Positions 26,731-35,882 of a stretch of 64,000 bases of DNA are shown in pieces. The first letter of the stretch is position 1. Each line of letters begins with the position of its first letter. Origin of the DNA: Thermoproteota archaeon (GTDB lineage Archaea; Korarchaeota; Korarchaeia; Korarchaeales; Korarchaeaceae). The position numbers and the translations under genes were made by a program. The stretch spans positions 1 through 64,000 of the forward strand of contig JAOZFI010000017.1 of assembly GCA_027491395.1 (NCBI GenBank), written 5' to 3'. The notes under the pieces were generated by a model. The model saw only the letters and a list, made by a program, of their open reading frames with translations, was not told the origin of the DNA and made no database searches.

Positions 26731-28429
26731 TAGAGGAGATATGCTTGTCATAGCGACTTTCATCCTGCTAGCGGGCATTTTGGTGTACAAGAGAGGACAT
26801 CAGCTCCTATCCTCTCTGGATCTGCTATCCATCGCTAGGTATTTAACCCCTCTAACGTTGGTCCTCCCTCCTATAATCGTAGCTCTCAAGCTCAGAGGGG
26901 GTAGGAGAGGAAGTCCATCCATCAACGCCGCTCTCGTGAGCACAGATAGAGGGACATTCCTAGCAGCACCTCTGAGGATCGAGGTTAAGGGAAGCGAGTC
27001 CCAGCTCGATTTCAATTCACTGAGCAATATGCTTGAGGATTTGGGCGTGGGGATCACAGTAATCATCAACAGGTGGCCTGGGAGGACTTTCCTTTCTTGG
27101 AAGCAGGAGGGTAGCCTGTTCCTAAGTGGGCTGATATGGAGAAAGCTAGATAGCTTGGAGGAGACACAGAGCATGATAAAAGCGGCAATATCTGCCTTAA
27201 ACAGTTCTATGGATGGAATAAAGGTAGAGATCGACCAGAGAATCAAATTGGATCCTGAACTATTCTCCGAAATAATGAGTATGGGTTATGAGGGTGAGGA
27301 ACTCTCTGTCAGGGTGGGTAGAGGGGAGAGGACCGATATCTCTGTAATTGAGCTAGGAGAGAGTGCGGGCAGGACGTTCGGCATATCCCTCAGGGACCTC
27401 ACTAGACACATCCTCATAATCGGCCAAACCGGTTCTGGTAAGACCACCACCGCTAAGAGAATAATTTATGAGGCTTGGAACCTCGGCATACCCTCTCTAA
27501 TTCTCGATATTCACTGGGAATACAAGGGGTTCGTGTTTCAGCTGGGAGGCAGGATCTTCTCGACCAAGGAGGGATTGCCCCTCGCCTGCATAAACCCACT
27601 ATCGGACTTACACGAGGTGGGAGCAACATTCTTGATATCAGAAACTCTTTCCTCTATACTAGATCTAACCCCTTCTCAGTTTTACCTAATGAATCGGGCT
27701 CTCAAGATGCTGAGAGATCTATCCATGAGTGGCACAGTACCCAACCTCAAAGACCTTGTGGAGATGGTGCGGACCATGGAACCGACATCCCACGCCGAAG
27801 AAGAGAGCAGAGCATCACTCCTGAGGAAGATAGAGCCGATAGTCAGCTCGCCCGGTGCAGAGATCTTTGACTGCGACAACCTCAACGAGAGGATATTGGG
27901 GGAGACCATATCCCTCATAGAGATGGGAGATGTAGAGAGCGATATCTTGAAGCAGATAGCTGTCTTCTTCATCCTAAAGAGGTTAAAGGACCTGTTCACT
28001 CAGGAAGAAAGGAAATCCACCTACCCTAAACTGATCGTAGTAATCGAGGAGGCTGAGAAGGTCCTTCCCAGCTACAAGGATGCTACGGGCATGGATATTG
28101 TAGACAGACTGTTCTCAGAGCTCAGGAAGTTCGGCGTGTCCTTGGTGCTAGTATCCCAGAATATCTCCGAGATACCTGAGGGGGTCGTGAGGAACGCTGG
28201 CACTAAGATATTTCACAGGATAGACTCACCGTCCGATGTGAAGGGGATCAAATCCTTGATAAGCGACAGGGAAATTGTAGATAGGATAACCAGACTGTCT
28301 ACTGGGGAGTGCATTATCTCAACTCTAAAATACATCAATACGGTAAAGATCTCACCGCCAGAGGAGGAATTACTCGATCCCAAGTTCATAGAAGGAGTGG
28401 TATTGAGGGAGAGGTTCTACTTCCCGTGA
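26720..28429 (+). CDS. Membrane-anchored HerA/DUF87-like ATPase
   Basis: Two N-terminal hydrophobic segments; LIIGQTGSGKTTTAKRIIYEAWNLGIPSLILDIHWEY, LIVVIEEAEKVLPS, LVLVSQNISEIPEGVVRNAGTKIFHR. Confidence 0.85.
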   Translation: MMADRGDMLVIATFILLAGILVYKRGHQLLSSLDLLSIARYLTPLTLVLPPIIVALKLRGGRRGSPSINAALVSTDRGTFLAAPLRIEVKGSESQLDFNSLSNMLEDLGVGITVIINRWPGRTFLSWKQEGSLFLSGLIWRKLDSLEETQSMIKAAISALNSSMDGIKVEIDQRIKLDPELFSEIMSMGYEGEELSVRVGRGERTDISVIELGESAGRTFGISLRDLTRHILIIGQTGSGKTTTAKRIIYEAWNLGIPSLILDIHWEYKGFVFQLGGRIFSTKEGLPLACINPLSDLHEVGATFLISETLSSILDLTPSQFYLMNRALKMLRDLSMSGTVPNLKDLVEMVRTMEPTSHAEEESRASLLRKIEPIVSSPGAEIFDCDNLNERILGETISLIEMGDVESDILKQIAVFFILKRLKDLFTQEERKSTYPKLIVVIEEAEKVLPSYKDATGMDIVDRLFSELRKFGVSLVLVSQNISEIPEGVVRNAGTKIFHRIDSPSDVKGIKSLISDREIVDRITRLSTGECIISTLKYINTVKISPPEEELLDPKFIEGVVLRERFYFP

Positions 28430-29034
28430 TTCTCGCGAGTGAGGCGTTCCAGCAGAGACATAAAATCGTTAGTCCAATTGAATTTCCTACTCACACCTTT
28501 ACCCTCGAGCTTCATCAAGATATGCTCAACCTCGCGGTCGAGATCGCCGCTACAACCGTCAACCTGTACTATCCTACCCCACCCAGTGATCTCCAGTGCG
28601 TCCTGTAAGGGACCATCTATCGCCTCATACTCTACATTCTCCCTGATCTTAAGGAAACGATATCCTCTAGACTTCAGCCTCTCTAGGAGGACGGAGGGCC
28701 TACACCTGACGACCACCACCAAAATCGCGTTCTCTTGGGGAATGGCATAAGGAGAGATAGTCTCGACGACCAAGCATTTCTCTACCCCTAGAATCCTAGA
28801 AATTTCTTCTCGGATACTGTCCTCATCTAGGATTAGCGTGTCTCTCTCTTCATCCCTTCCTAAGATGTATCCCCTCTTCTTGGCTATGTCGCCTACATTT
28901 AAATGGCGGCACCCCAGCACCTCAGCTAGTCTCCGGCACAGGGTACTCTTGCCAGAAGCTGGAGCTCCTATAACTACTATTAGGCCCAGCGGTCTGGAGC
29001 GAGGGCCAGAAACATTTATATTTCCCATACACAT
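28417..29034 (-). CDS. Adenylate kinase-like P-loop kinase (AK6/Fap7-type)
   Basis: VIGAPASGKSTLCRRLAEVLGCRHLNVGDIAKKRG...LILDEDSI. Confidence 0.7.
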   Translation of the reverse strand: MCMGNINVSGPRSRPLGLIVVIGAPASGKSTLCRRLAEVLGCRHLNVGDIAKKRGYILGRDEERDTLILDEDSIREEISRILGVEKCLVVETISPYAIPQENAILVVVVRCRPSVLLERLKSRGYRFLKIRENVEYEAIDGPLQDALEITGWGRIVQVDGCSGDLDREVEHILMKLEGKGVSRKFNWTNDFMSLLERLTRENHGK

Positions 29035-29047
29035 CCCTTGGACGTGG

Positions 29048-29125
29048 GCTCCGGTGGTGTAGCCCGGTCAAGCATAGGGGCCTCTCGAGCCCCAGACCCG
29101 GGTTCAAATCCCGGCCGGAGCACCA
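29048..29125 (+). tRNA. tRNA-Glu (CTC)
   Basis: GCTCCGG/CCGGAGC acceptor, GGGGC-CTCTCGA-GCCCC anticodon arm, CCGGG-TTCAAAT-CCCGG T arm, encoded CCA. Confidence 0.93.
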
Positions 29126-29149
29126 TTTTCCTTTACCTATTTTGCCGCT

Positions 29150-29539
29150 TCAGTATGGGAGCTCTCCGAACATGGAAGTTATCGGGTGGAACACCGCGAC
29201 ACCTACTAGGATAGACCATATTAAGTAAGCTGTGAGAGCCGCCACCATCAGACGGACAGGTTGCTTATTGTAGGCAGGTATCAGCAGAAAAAGCGCTTGG
29301 ATCATCACCAACACCAAGTAGAAGTTCCCCATTATGACATCGTAAGGCTGCATCCACACTATCATTACCCACACTCCTAATTCCGCTATAAAGAGCGCGA
29401 CTGGAAAAGTGAACACCGCGAAGAGAACGCCGTATACTGCCTCCACTAACGTCTTCTTTATGGCGGGAGGTAGTCCTCTCCTCCTTCTCCTAGAGATAGC
29501 TGTTCTACCCCTTCTCCAACTCCTAGAGGATCTTAACAT
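29150..29539 (-). CDS. Small integral membrane protein, unknown function
   Basis: Several hydrophobic segments, basic N-terminus. Confidence 0.6.
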   Translation of the reverse strand: MLRSSRSWRRGRTAISRRRRRGLPPAIKKTLVEAVYGVLFAVFTFPVALFIAELGVWVMIVWMQPYDVIMGNFYLVLVMIQALFLLIPAYNKQPVRLMVAALTAYLIWSILVGVAVFHPITSMFGELPY

Positions 29540-29543
29540 GAGA

Positions 29544-30233
29544 TCACCTCGGTTTGACTAGGCTTCCCGTCCTCTTACCACTCACCAAGTCAAGTAGAGC
29601 CTCAGGTTCATCCCCACTTAAAATTATCGTTGAGATAGACGATCTCTTCAGTATCTTGATTGACAATGCGTCGAGAAGCTCGTACCTACCCGGATGATAC
29701 AGTTTGTCCCTCAAAATACGCTCCAAATCGTCGTAGGATAACTCCTCTATCTTTCTGGCGTCTTGATAACGGGTGGGGTCCTTATCATAAACCCCGTCCA
29801 CCCCGGTCATCTTCACTAAGAGGCCCAAGCCAAGCCTCTCGGCCATGAGCGCTGCAACAGCGTCCGTGGACTGCCCGGGCTGCATACCTCCAGATACAGG
29901 TATCTTGCCCAATTGAAAAGCGAGAGCAGCCTCATCGTAGTCCTCGATCACTCTTGGGAAGGCGCTCTTCCCCAGAGCTGCTATCATGACCAAGGCATGT
30001 AGCCTCGTGGCGAGTATCCCGGCCTGATCCTGCAGGAACTTACTCCCACCTAACGATCCGACGGCCTCTATGTACCTCCTAGCGGTATCGCTTCCGCCCG
30101 TGACTATAGCCAGTTTTCTGTCCTTGGAAAGGTCTCTAACAACTTTAGCCATTCTCTCGATCAGGGTGAAGTCCCCATTGGTGATGCCCTTGAACACGTG
30201 TCCTCCCAGAAGTAGGACGAATCCCTCAGTCAT
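29544..30233 (-). CDS. pyrH: UMP kinase (archaeal PyrH)
   Basis: VTGGSDTARRYIEAVGSLG...VSGGMQPGQSTDAVAALMAERLG...KMTGVDGVYDKDP. Confidence 0.9.
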   Translation of the reverse strand: MTEGFVLLLGGHVFKGITNGDFTLIERMAKVVRDLSKDRKLAIVTGGSDTARRYIEAVGSLGGSKFLQDQAGILATRLHALVMIAALGKSAFPRVIEDYDEAALAFQLGKIPVSGGMQPGQSTDAVAALMAERLGLGLLVKMTGVDGVYDKDPTRYQDARKIEELSYDDLERILRDKLYHPGRYELLDALSIKILKRSSISTIILSGDEPEALLDLVSGKRTGSLVKPR

Positions 30234-30242
30234 GAGATCACC

Positions 30243-31247
30243 TTAGTAGAATCTTATCGCCCTCTCCAATCTCGATAGGAGCACTATCCTACTATCAGGA
30301 GATTCATCTATGATGTTATAACCCGTCAGCTCCGCTATTTTGGATGCGAAAGCCCTGACCTCGTCATGGGTTGGCATGTTCTCCCTCCCTAGCCTCCTTC
30401 TAGAGTAGCCTACCCACATGTAAGCCTTGGGCTCCACATAAGTGGGCTGAGATTCCCTTATAATCCGAGAGAATTCTTCTATCACCTTATCATCCATATT
30501 AAACCCCTTTATCAAGGGTATCCTCATGACGGTTGGGGAGGAGAAGGACTGAAGCATCTCTAGGGTCTTCTGAAGCCTAGACCATGCGTCAGGCCACAAT
30601 GGACGGGTTATTTCCATGTAGAGCCTCTCGTTTGGCGCGGGGACGGTGACATATAGTTGAGTAGGCTCTCTTTCCAAGTTCTCCAGCCTCTCTGGGAGGG
30701 TACCATTCGTGACGATAAAGGTGGTCATCCCCCTCTTTGCGTACGCTTCCACGAGTCCACCTATGTGCGGGTAAAGTGTGGGCTCTCCCGTCAGGGATAT
30801 GGCTGCATGCTTTGGCTCCTCTGCCTCGTACACCCATTCCTTCCTAAACACCTTCACTCCCTTGTAGCCCTGTACTACCATCCTCTGCAATCTGATACTC
30901 TCATCAGCTATTTCCTCAGGATCATCCCATTTCGCCCCCTCTTCAGGTACCTCCTTCCACCTGAACTCAGCCGGTACATCGCTCACATTTAACCTCCAGC
31001 AGTAGAGGCACTGTAGGTTGCAGAAGGACGCTGTCGGGGTCATCTGGAGGCATCTCCACGAGGGAATGCCGTAGAACTTGTGCTTGTAGCAAGTTCTTCC
31101 CTCCATTAGAGCCTTTCTGAACCAGTAGCATGGCTTCATGGCAGAATGATTCAGAATAATTTTGTACCCCTGCTTCTCCATGAGTTTCCTTACGTGATCG
31201 GGTATCCTCACGAGACCGGTGGATAACATCTTTATCCATGCTGACAC
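30243..31247 (-). CDS. taw1: tRNA 4-demethylwyosine synthase TYW1 (radical SAM)
   Basis: WRCLQMTPTASFCNLQCLYCWR, HAAISLTGEPTLYPHIGGLVEAYAKRGMTTFIVTNGTLPE. Confidence 0.95.
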   Translation of the reverse strand: MSAWIKMLSTGLVRIPDHVRKLMEKQGYKIILNHSAMKPCYWFRKALMEGRTCYKHKFYGIPSWRCLQMTPTASFCNLQCLYCWRLNVSDVPAEFRWKEVPEEGAKWDDPEEIADESIRLQRMVVQGYKGVKVFRKEWVYEAEEPKHAAISLTGEPTLYPHIGGLVEAYAKRGMTTFIVTNGTLPERLENLEREPTQLYVTVPAPNERLYMEITRPLWPDAWSRLQKTLEMLQSFSSPTVMRIPLIKGFNMDDKVIEEFSRIIRESQPTYVEPKAYMWVGYSRRRLGRENMPTHDEVRAFASKIAELTGYNIIDESPDSRIVLLSRLERAIRFY

Positions 31248-31264
31248 CGAGTTCCCGATAAATA

Positions 31265-31879
31265 ATGATTCGCCCGAATAAGGTAACCGAACAGCTGAGG
31301 AGATCTCGACTCGAACTGGAGAAGCTTAATATCCTCAGAGAGAAGGCCATATCTCTCTCTAGAGGCTGGCTCACTAGGTGCAGGGAGCTTATATCGAGGG
31401 CGAGGGGCATGGAGGATCTGGACAGGGTCGAGAGGGAATTGACGGACATTCTAAAAGAGATAAGGGAATTCCTCTCAGAGTGTAAGGAGGAGTTGGGATA
31501 CTTGGATCCCACTCTGAGGAACATCGTCTCCGATCCCATACAAGAGGCGGTCGAAGGGATAGTTCTGTCGAGATTGCTTTCCGGAAAAGAAGTTCCGTTC
31601 CATAAAGATCTGGGAGTTGGTCCCAGAGAGTACGTGCTGGGCATCGGTGATTCGGTGGGCGAGCTCAGGAGGGTAGCTCTACATTTACTCTTGGAGGGGA
31701 GGATTGGCGAGGCTGAACGCCTCGCCGAGATGATGGAGGAGATATATGAAGGACTGAACCTCATAGTGCTTCCTGACTCACTAGTCCCGGCCAGGAGGAA
31801 GGCGGATGTCGCCAGATCCTTGGTCGAGAAGACCCTCTCGGAGATTCTCATGCTCAAGTCATCGGGTGGTGGGGGATGA
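31265..31879 (+). CDS. Translin family protein
   Basis: SREYVLGIGDSVGELRRVALHLLLEGRIGEAERLAEMMEEIYEGL. Confidence 0.85.
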   Translation: MIRPNKVTEQLRRSRLELEKLNILREKAISLSRGWLTRCRELISRARGMEDLDRVERELTDILKEIREFLSECKEELGYLDPTLRNIVSDPIQEAVEGIVLSRLLSGKEVPFHKDLGVGPREYVLGIGDSVGELRRVALHLLLEGRIGEAERLAEMMEEIYEGLNLIVLPDSLVPARRKADVARSLVEKTLSEILMLKSSGGGG

Positions 31880-32553
31880 GCAGGGACTTCAAGGAGCTGG
31901 ATCCCTACACATCACACCTGCTGCTGGCCGTTATCCTCTTGGGAGGATCGAAAAAACCAGTGAGAGCCTCCGATTTATGCGAATATCTCAACACCTCCAG
32001 AGCTACGATATCTAGGTGGATTTCTAGGGCGGAGGACCTAGGCTTCCTCAGGTCAACCATGGCTAGAAGGGTCAAGTACGTGATGGCCACTCAGAAGGCA
32101 TTGGAACTGGTCAGAACCCTTTATGAGATGACTCAGGGTATAAGCTGGGACGAAGAGGTACTTATGGCCGAGGTATTCTCGGGGATGAAGGAAGGAGCCT
32201 ATTACATGTCCAGACCAGGCTATGTGATGGGCTTCAAGGAGGTTCTGGGCTACATACCCTTCCCAGGCACGTTAAACCTCAGAGCGAGGGGAGAAGACAT
32301 CTCCAAGATAAGGGAATGGAGGAGGAGGGTGAGGCCTAAGGTGGTGCCTGGATTTGTGGAATCGGGCAGGACATTCGGGGATGTGGAGGTTCTACCCGTG
32401 GTTCTAAACGGATCTGTGGGGGCTCATGCGATTTTCCCGCTCAGGAGACATTACGGAGATGATGTACTGGAGATAATACACCCTGAAAGCCTGAGGATCA
32501 AATTGAACGTTAAAGACGGAGATATAGTAGCCATCACTTTGAAGAAGTGGTAG
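31876..32553 (+). CDS. ribK: CTP-dependent riboflavin kinase with N-terminal wHTH
   Basis: HTH N-terminus; GFKEVLGYIPFPGTLNLRARGEDISKIREW, GAHAIFPLRRHYGDDVLEIIHPESLRIKLNVKDGDIVAI. Confidence 0.92.
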   Translation: MSRDFKELDPYTSHLLLAVILLGGSKKPVRASDLCEYLNTSRATISRWISRAEDLGFLRSTMARRVKYVMATQKALELVRTLYEMTQGISWDEEVLMAEVFSGMKEGAYYMSRPGYVMGFKEVLGYIPFPGTLNLRARGEDISKIREWRRRVRPKVVPGFVESGRTFGDVEVLPVVLNGSVGAHAIFPLRRHYGDDVLEIIHPESLRIKLNVKDGDIVAITLKKW

Positions 32554-32626
32554 TGGGCCGGGGGGGACTCGAACCCCCGACCTCCGCCGTGTGAGGGCGG
32601 CGTCATAGCCGCTAGACCACCGGCCC
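32554..32626 (-). tRNA. tRNA-Val (CAC)
   Basis: Reverse complement GGGCCGG...CCGCC-CTCACAC-GGCGG...GGGGG-TTCGAGT-CCCCC-CCGGCCC-A; CCA not encoded. Confidence 0.95.
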
Positions 32627-32831
32627 CTTGAGTCCGACCGATCGCTCGATTTTAATCTTTATGTGGTCCTCTCCCCTAGGTGGATATACCATCGATTTTT
32701 TCAGGTAATTAAAATGATGATTAAGGCGATATAGGAAACTTAACAAAAATGACCTACGTTTTTTCATGCCATTAGATGGTAATGCCAAAGGAGTAAGGGC
32801 AGCTATTTTAATTAACAGGAGCAGGTAGCTG

Positions 32832-34127
32832 ATGGCTGAAATGATTAACGGAATCAGGGGGCTGGAAAGGGATCTGAAACTATTGCTCATAGCAAGCATA
32901 CCCACGGGGCTCTCTGGTGGGATGTTCTACGCCGTCTGGGGTTTATACTTCGAGACAGAAGGTATAAATGTTAGTCTACTGGGTCTCTACAGCTTCTTGG
33001 AAGGTCTATTGATGGCGGTGGTCTTCATTCCGGCCGGTCTCATCACCGATAAGATGGGAAGAAAGAAACCCGTCCTGATAGGGTACATGCTTTCCGCCGT
33101 GTCTCTAGCCATAGTATCGCTCTGGGATCTCAATCTACCGGCAATAATCTTGAGTGGAATCTTGGGAGGCTGTAGCTCCCTCGCCCTACCCGCTTTCCAA
33201 GCTTGGCTAGCCGACCTCGCTGGTAGCAGAATGGAAGAGGCCTCGAGCATCCAGATGTTCCTTTACAACGTCAGCTTCTCAGCTGGGAGTCTAATGGGAT
33301 GGATCCCAGAACTCATGGTCATGTCGTCCCAAGACCTGAACTACTCCCAGGCGTACCGGTTGATGATACTCCTCTCTACGCTCGCGACTCTGATCGCCAT
33401 ACCCTTCTTCCTAACCATTAAAGATAAGAAGATGGCATATTCAACGACTAATCACCCAATAACTTTTAAGGACATCCTGAGACCTCTGAACTCCTCTATG
33501 ATACGAAGGCTTACTTTCCTCTTGGTCCTATCCAGCTTGGCCACAGGATTCTTCTATCCTTTAACCAGCTATTACTTAGGAGAGAAGTATGGGGTCGAGT
33601 CCGGACCGGTTGGGACCGTTCTCTCCCTGATATACCTTATATCCTCATTCAGTTATCTAGTAGCTCCGGTGTTCTCCAAGCTCTTGGGACTCGTGAAATT
33701 CATCGTACTGTCCCAAGGCTTCGCCATACTCATGATGGCCCTGATCCCCCTAACTCATGACTTCCTGTTAACCTCTACTTTACTTATCCTTCAGGTTATG
33801 GGGACTTACGCGCCCTTCCCACTGATATGGGCACTTTTCATGGAGTACTCACCTCCTGACGAAAGAGGAATGGTTAACTCTCTCTATAACCTCTCGGTAG
33901 TGGGTCCTAGGGCCATTTCCTCGCTGGCAGGAGGAAATATGATGAGCATATCACTTGAGTACCCCATATTTGCCTTCATCCTTCTGTACTCCCTCTATAA
34001 CTTATTATTCGCCGCTCTCGTGAGGAGTTCCCGTTCCAAGAAGAGTTATCTGGCAAAGATGGCAGAGAACACGGGGGATGAGAATGGACTTGAGGGGCAG
34101 GATAGATGCAACACTACTGAGGCATGA
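32832..34127 (+). CDS. MFS transporter
   Basis: About 12 hydrophobic segments; PAGLITDKMGRKKPVLIGYMLSA loop motif. Confidence 0.88.
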   Translation: MAEMINGIRGLERDLKLLLIASIPTGLSGGMFYAVWGLYFETEGINVSLLGLYSFLEGLLMAVVFIPAGLITDKMGRKKPVLIGYMLSAVSLAIVSLWDLNLPAIILSGILGGCSSLALPAFQAWLADLAGSRMEEASSIQMFLYNVSFSAGSLMGWIPELMVMSSQDLNYSQAYRLMILLSTLATLIAIPFFLTIKDKKMAYSTTNHPITFKDILRPLNSSMIRRLTFLLVLSSLATGFFYPLTSYYLGEKYGVESGPVGTVLSLIYLISSFSYLVAPVFSKLLGLVKFIVLSQGFAILMMALIPLTHDFLLTSTLLILQVMGTYAPFPLIWALFMEYSPPDERGMVNSLYNLSVVGPRAISSLAGGNMMSISLEYPIFAFILLYSLYNLLFAALVRSSRSKKSYLAKMAENTGDENGLEGQDRCNTTEA

Positions 34128-34701
34128 TGTCCTCATATCTGCGGTCGTGGAATTCGCGGAAAGGGCGGCAAGGGAGGGGATGAGGTCTGTTGTGGTTTAC
34201 CCCTTCTATGCTCAGCGTCTGGCGGCGACAGATATGGGAATACCGATATGTACGGTAGTAGGCTTTCCTCACGGCTCTCAACTCAAGGAAGCGAAAGTGG
34301 GGGAGGCAAAACTGGCTCGAGAGATTGGCGTCTCCGAGATAGACTATGTGATCAGCATATCTGCGGTGAAGAACGGACTGTTCGATTACCTGAAGGAGGA
34401 AGCTGATCTCATAACTGCCGTCTTCTCAGGTACGGTTAAGGCCATTATTGAGGTACCCCTTCTCTCTGAAAATGAGCTGAAGAGCACATTAAGGGCCTTA
34501 GAGTCCACTGATGTGGATTACGTGAAGACATCCACAGGACTGTACAGGCCTGTGACATCCGACGATGTCAGGAGGATAAAAGAGCTCACTGACAAGAAAA
34601 TAAAAGCTTCCGGAGGAATAAGGACCAAGGAGCAGGCTATTGAGTTGGTTAGGTCGGGAGCCGATGTGTTAGGGACCAGTAAGCCTTTTGACATACTGTA
34701 G
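34084..34701 (+). CDS. deoC: Deoxyribose-phosphate aldolase
   Basis: RIDATLLRHD, CTVVGFPHG, DYVKTSTGLY, IKASGGIRT. Overlaps the MFS gene by about 44 nt. Confidence 0.9.
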   Translation: MDLRGRIDATLLRHDVLISAVVEFAERAAREGMRSVVVYPFYAQRLAATDMGIPICTVVGFPHGSQLKEAKVGEAKLAREIGVSEIDYVISISAVKNGLFDYLKEEADLITAVFSGTVKAIIEVPLLSENELKSTLRALESTDVDYVKTSTGLYRPVTSDDVRRIKELTDKKIKASGGIRTKEQAIELVRSGADVLGTSKPFDIL

Positions 34702-34706
34702 CGGGA

Positions 34707-35810
34707 TCAGGCTCCTATCACCCAGCGGGCAACGTAGCTCCTAGGGCACTGGACAGTACCCCTGTAATAGGGGCAGAAGGAACAAGTTGGACTGTTACCC
34801 CAACAGTCGAACTCATTGCTGTTGGCTATGTGACAGCCATCCCAGAGGAGGCAGTCGTTGCATGACGGGAAATCAGCGATCCTCACCTTAGCCCTGAACG
34901 ACACGTACTCGGGGGACCACCATATCTCCCTCAAGCTCCTCTCCTTCAGATCGCCGAAAACTAGCTGCTTTACCTCCACCTCCCTTCCATCGATCCAAGC
35001 CCTGTAGTCGTGAAGGGTGAAGAGGCATGGGACGACCTTCCCATCAAATGAGATGGCAAAGGCCCCCTCCTCAATGAAGGGACACCTCCTCTCAGTCTTG
35101 TAGTAGAAGAAGGGTTCTATCACCCTGATATGGTGGAGCATTGACAAGGTCCTGACCCTTTCCATGATTTTCGTGACGTTATCGGGATGCACCTTATCAT
35201 GTATCTGCTCACGAGCGAGGGCAGGGTGAGTAGCTATCAGATTGGACAGGAGGACGCCCCTAGCCCCTACCTCGGCTGCCCATTCTATTAGATCAGGTAG
35301 CTTGCTAACCGTGCTCTTCAGGAGGACGGTGGAGATCCACAGCTCCACTCCATCCCTGTTGGCTAGCTCCCTGATTCCTTCCTCAACTACATGAAAGCTC
35401 GATCCCACCCTAATCCTCCTGTACATCTCCGGATCCGTGACATCCACGCTGACGAAAACCCAAGAGAAATAGCGACTTATCGTATCGGCTTTCCTCAAGA
35501 GGGTGGTTCCGTTGGTAATCATCCCTAGATCAAATCTCTCCGCCGCTTTCCTCGCGAAGTCCTCAAACCTCGGGTGGATCGTGGGCTCTCCCCATCCGCT
35601 GAACCACAGATCTTGGACTCCCACATTGTTGAGCTCCCCAATCACCCGATCAAACAGCTCCTCACCCATGAATCCTATCCTCTCATTCCAGCTCTGCCTG
35701 TAACAGAATTTGCAGTTGAGGTTGCAGGAGGTCGTGAGCTCTACATGTGCCTCCTTTGGGGGATCAGGGTCCGGCAGATAAAAGCCTCCATGCACCCTTA
35801 TCTTCTCCAA
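34707..35810 (-). CDS. Radical SAM/SPASM protein resembling tungsten-oxidoreductase cofactor maturases
   Basis: LTTSCNLNCKFCYRQSW, FSGWGEPTIHP; C-terminal NDCLLWDGCHIANSNEFDCWGNSPTCSFCPYYRGTVQCP. Confidence 0.8.
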   Translation of the reverse strand: MEKIRVHGGFYLPDPDPPKEAHVELTTSCNLNCKFCYRQSWNERIGFMGEELFDRVIGELNNVGVQDLWFSGWGEPTIHPRFEDFARKAAERFDLGMITNGTTLLRKADTISRYFSWVFVSVDVTDPEMYRRIRVGSSFHVVEEGIRELANRDGVELWISTVLLKSTVSKLPDLIEWAAEVGARGVLLSNLIATHPALAREQIHDKVHPDNVTKIMERVRTLSMLHHIRVIEPFFYYKTERRCPFIEEGAFAISFDGKVVPCLFTLHDYRAWIDGREVEVKQLVFGDLKERSLREIWWSPEYVSFRAKVRIADFPSCNDCLLWDGCHIANSNEFDCWGNSPTCSFCPYYRGTVQCPRSYVARWVIGA

Positions 35811-35882
35811 TGCTCCTCGACCGCCCCTCCATCAAATCCGTATTAAATGATTGCTATAACTGTGTGTTTAAGGAAGGAACCA

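Noticed and set aside
32715-32760. Possible C/D sRNA (exact C box ATGATGA)
   Set aside because: No D' or D CTGA boxes at suitable spacing and no terminal stem.
34078-34127. 44-50 nt overlap of MFS and deoC reading frames as a novelty
   Set aside because: Short out-of-frame overlaps are common in compact archaeal genomes; the MFS C-terminal tail is probably just an extension.
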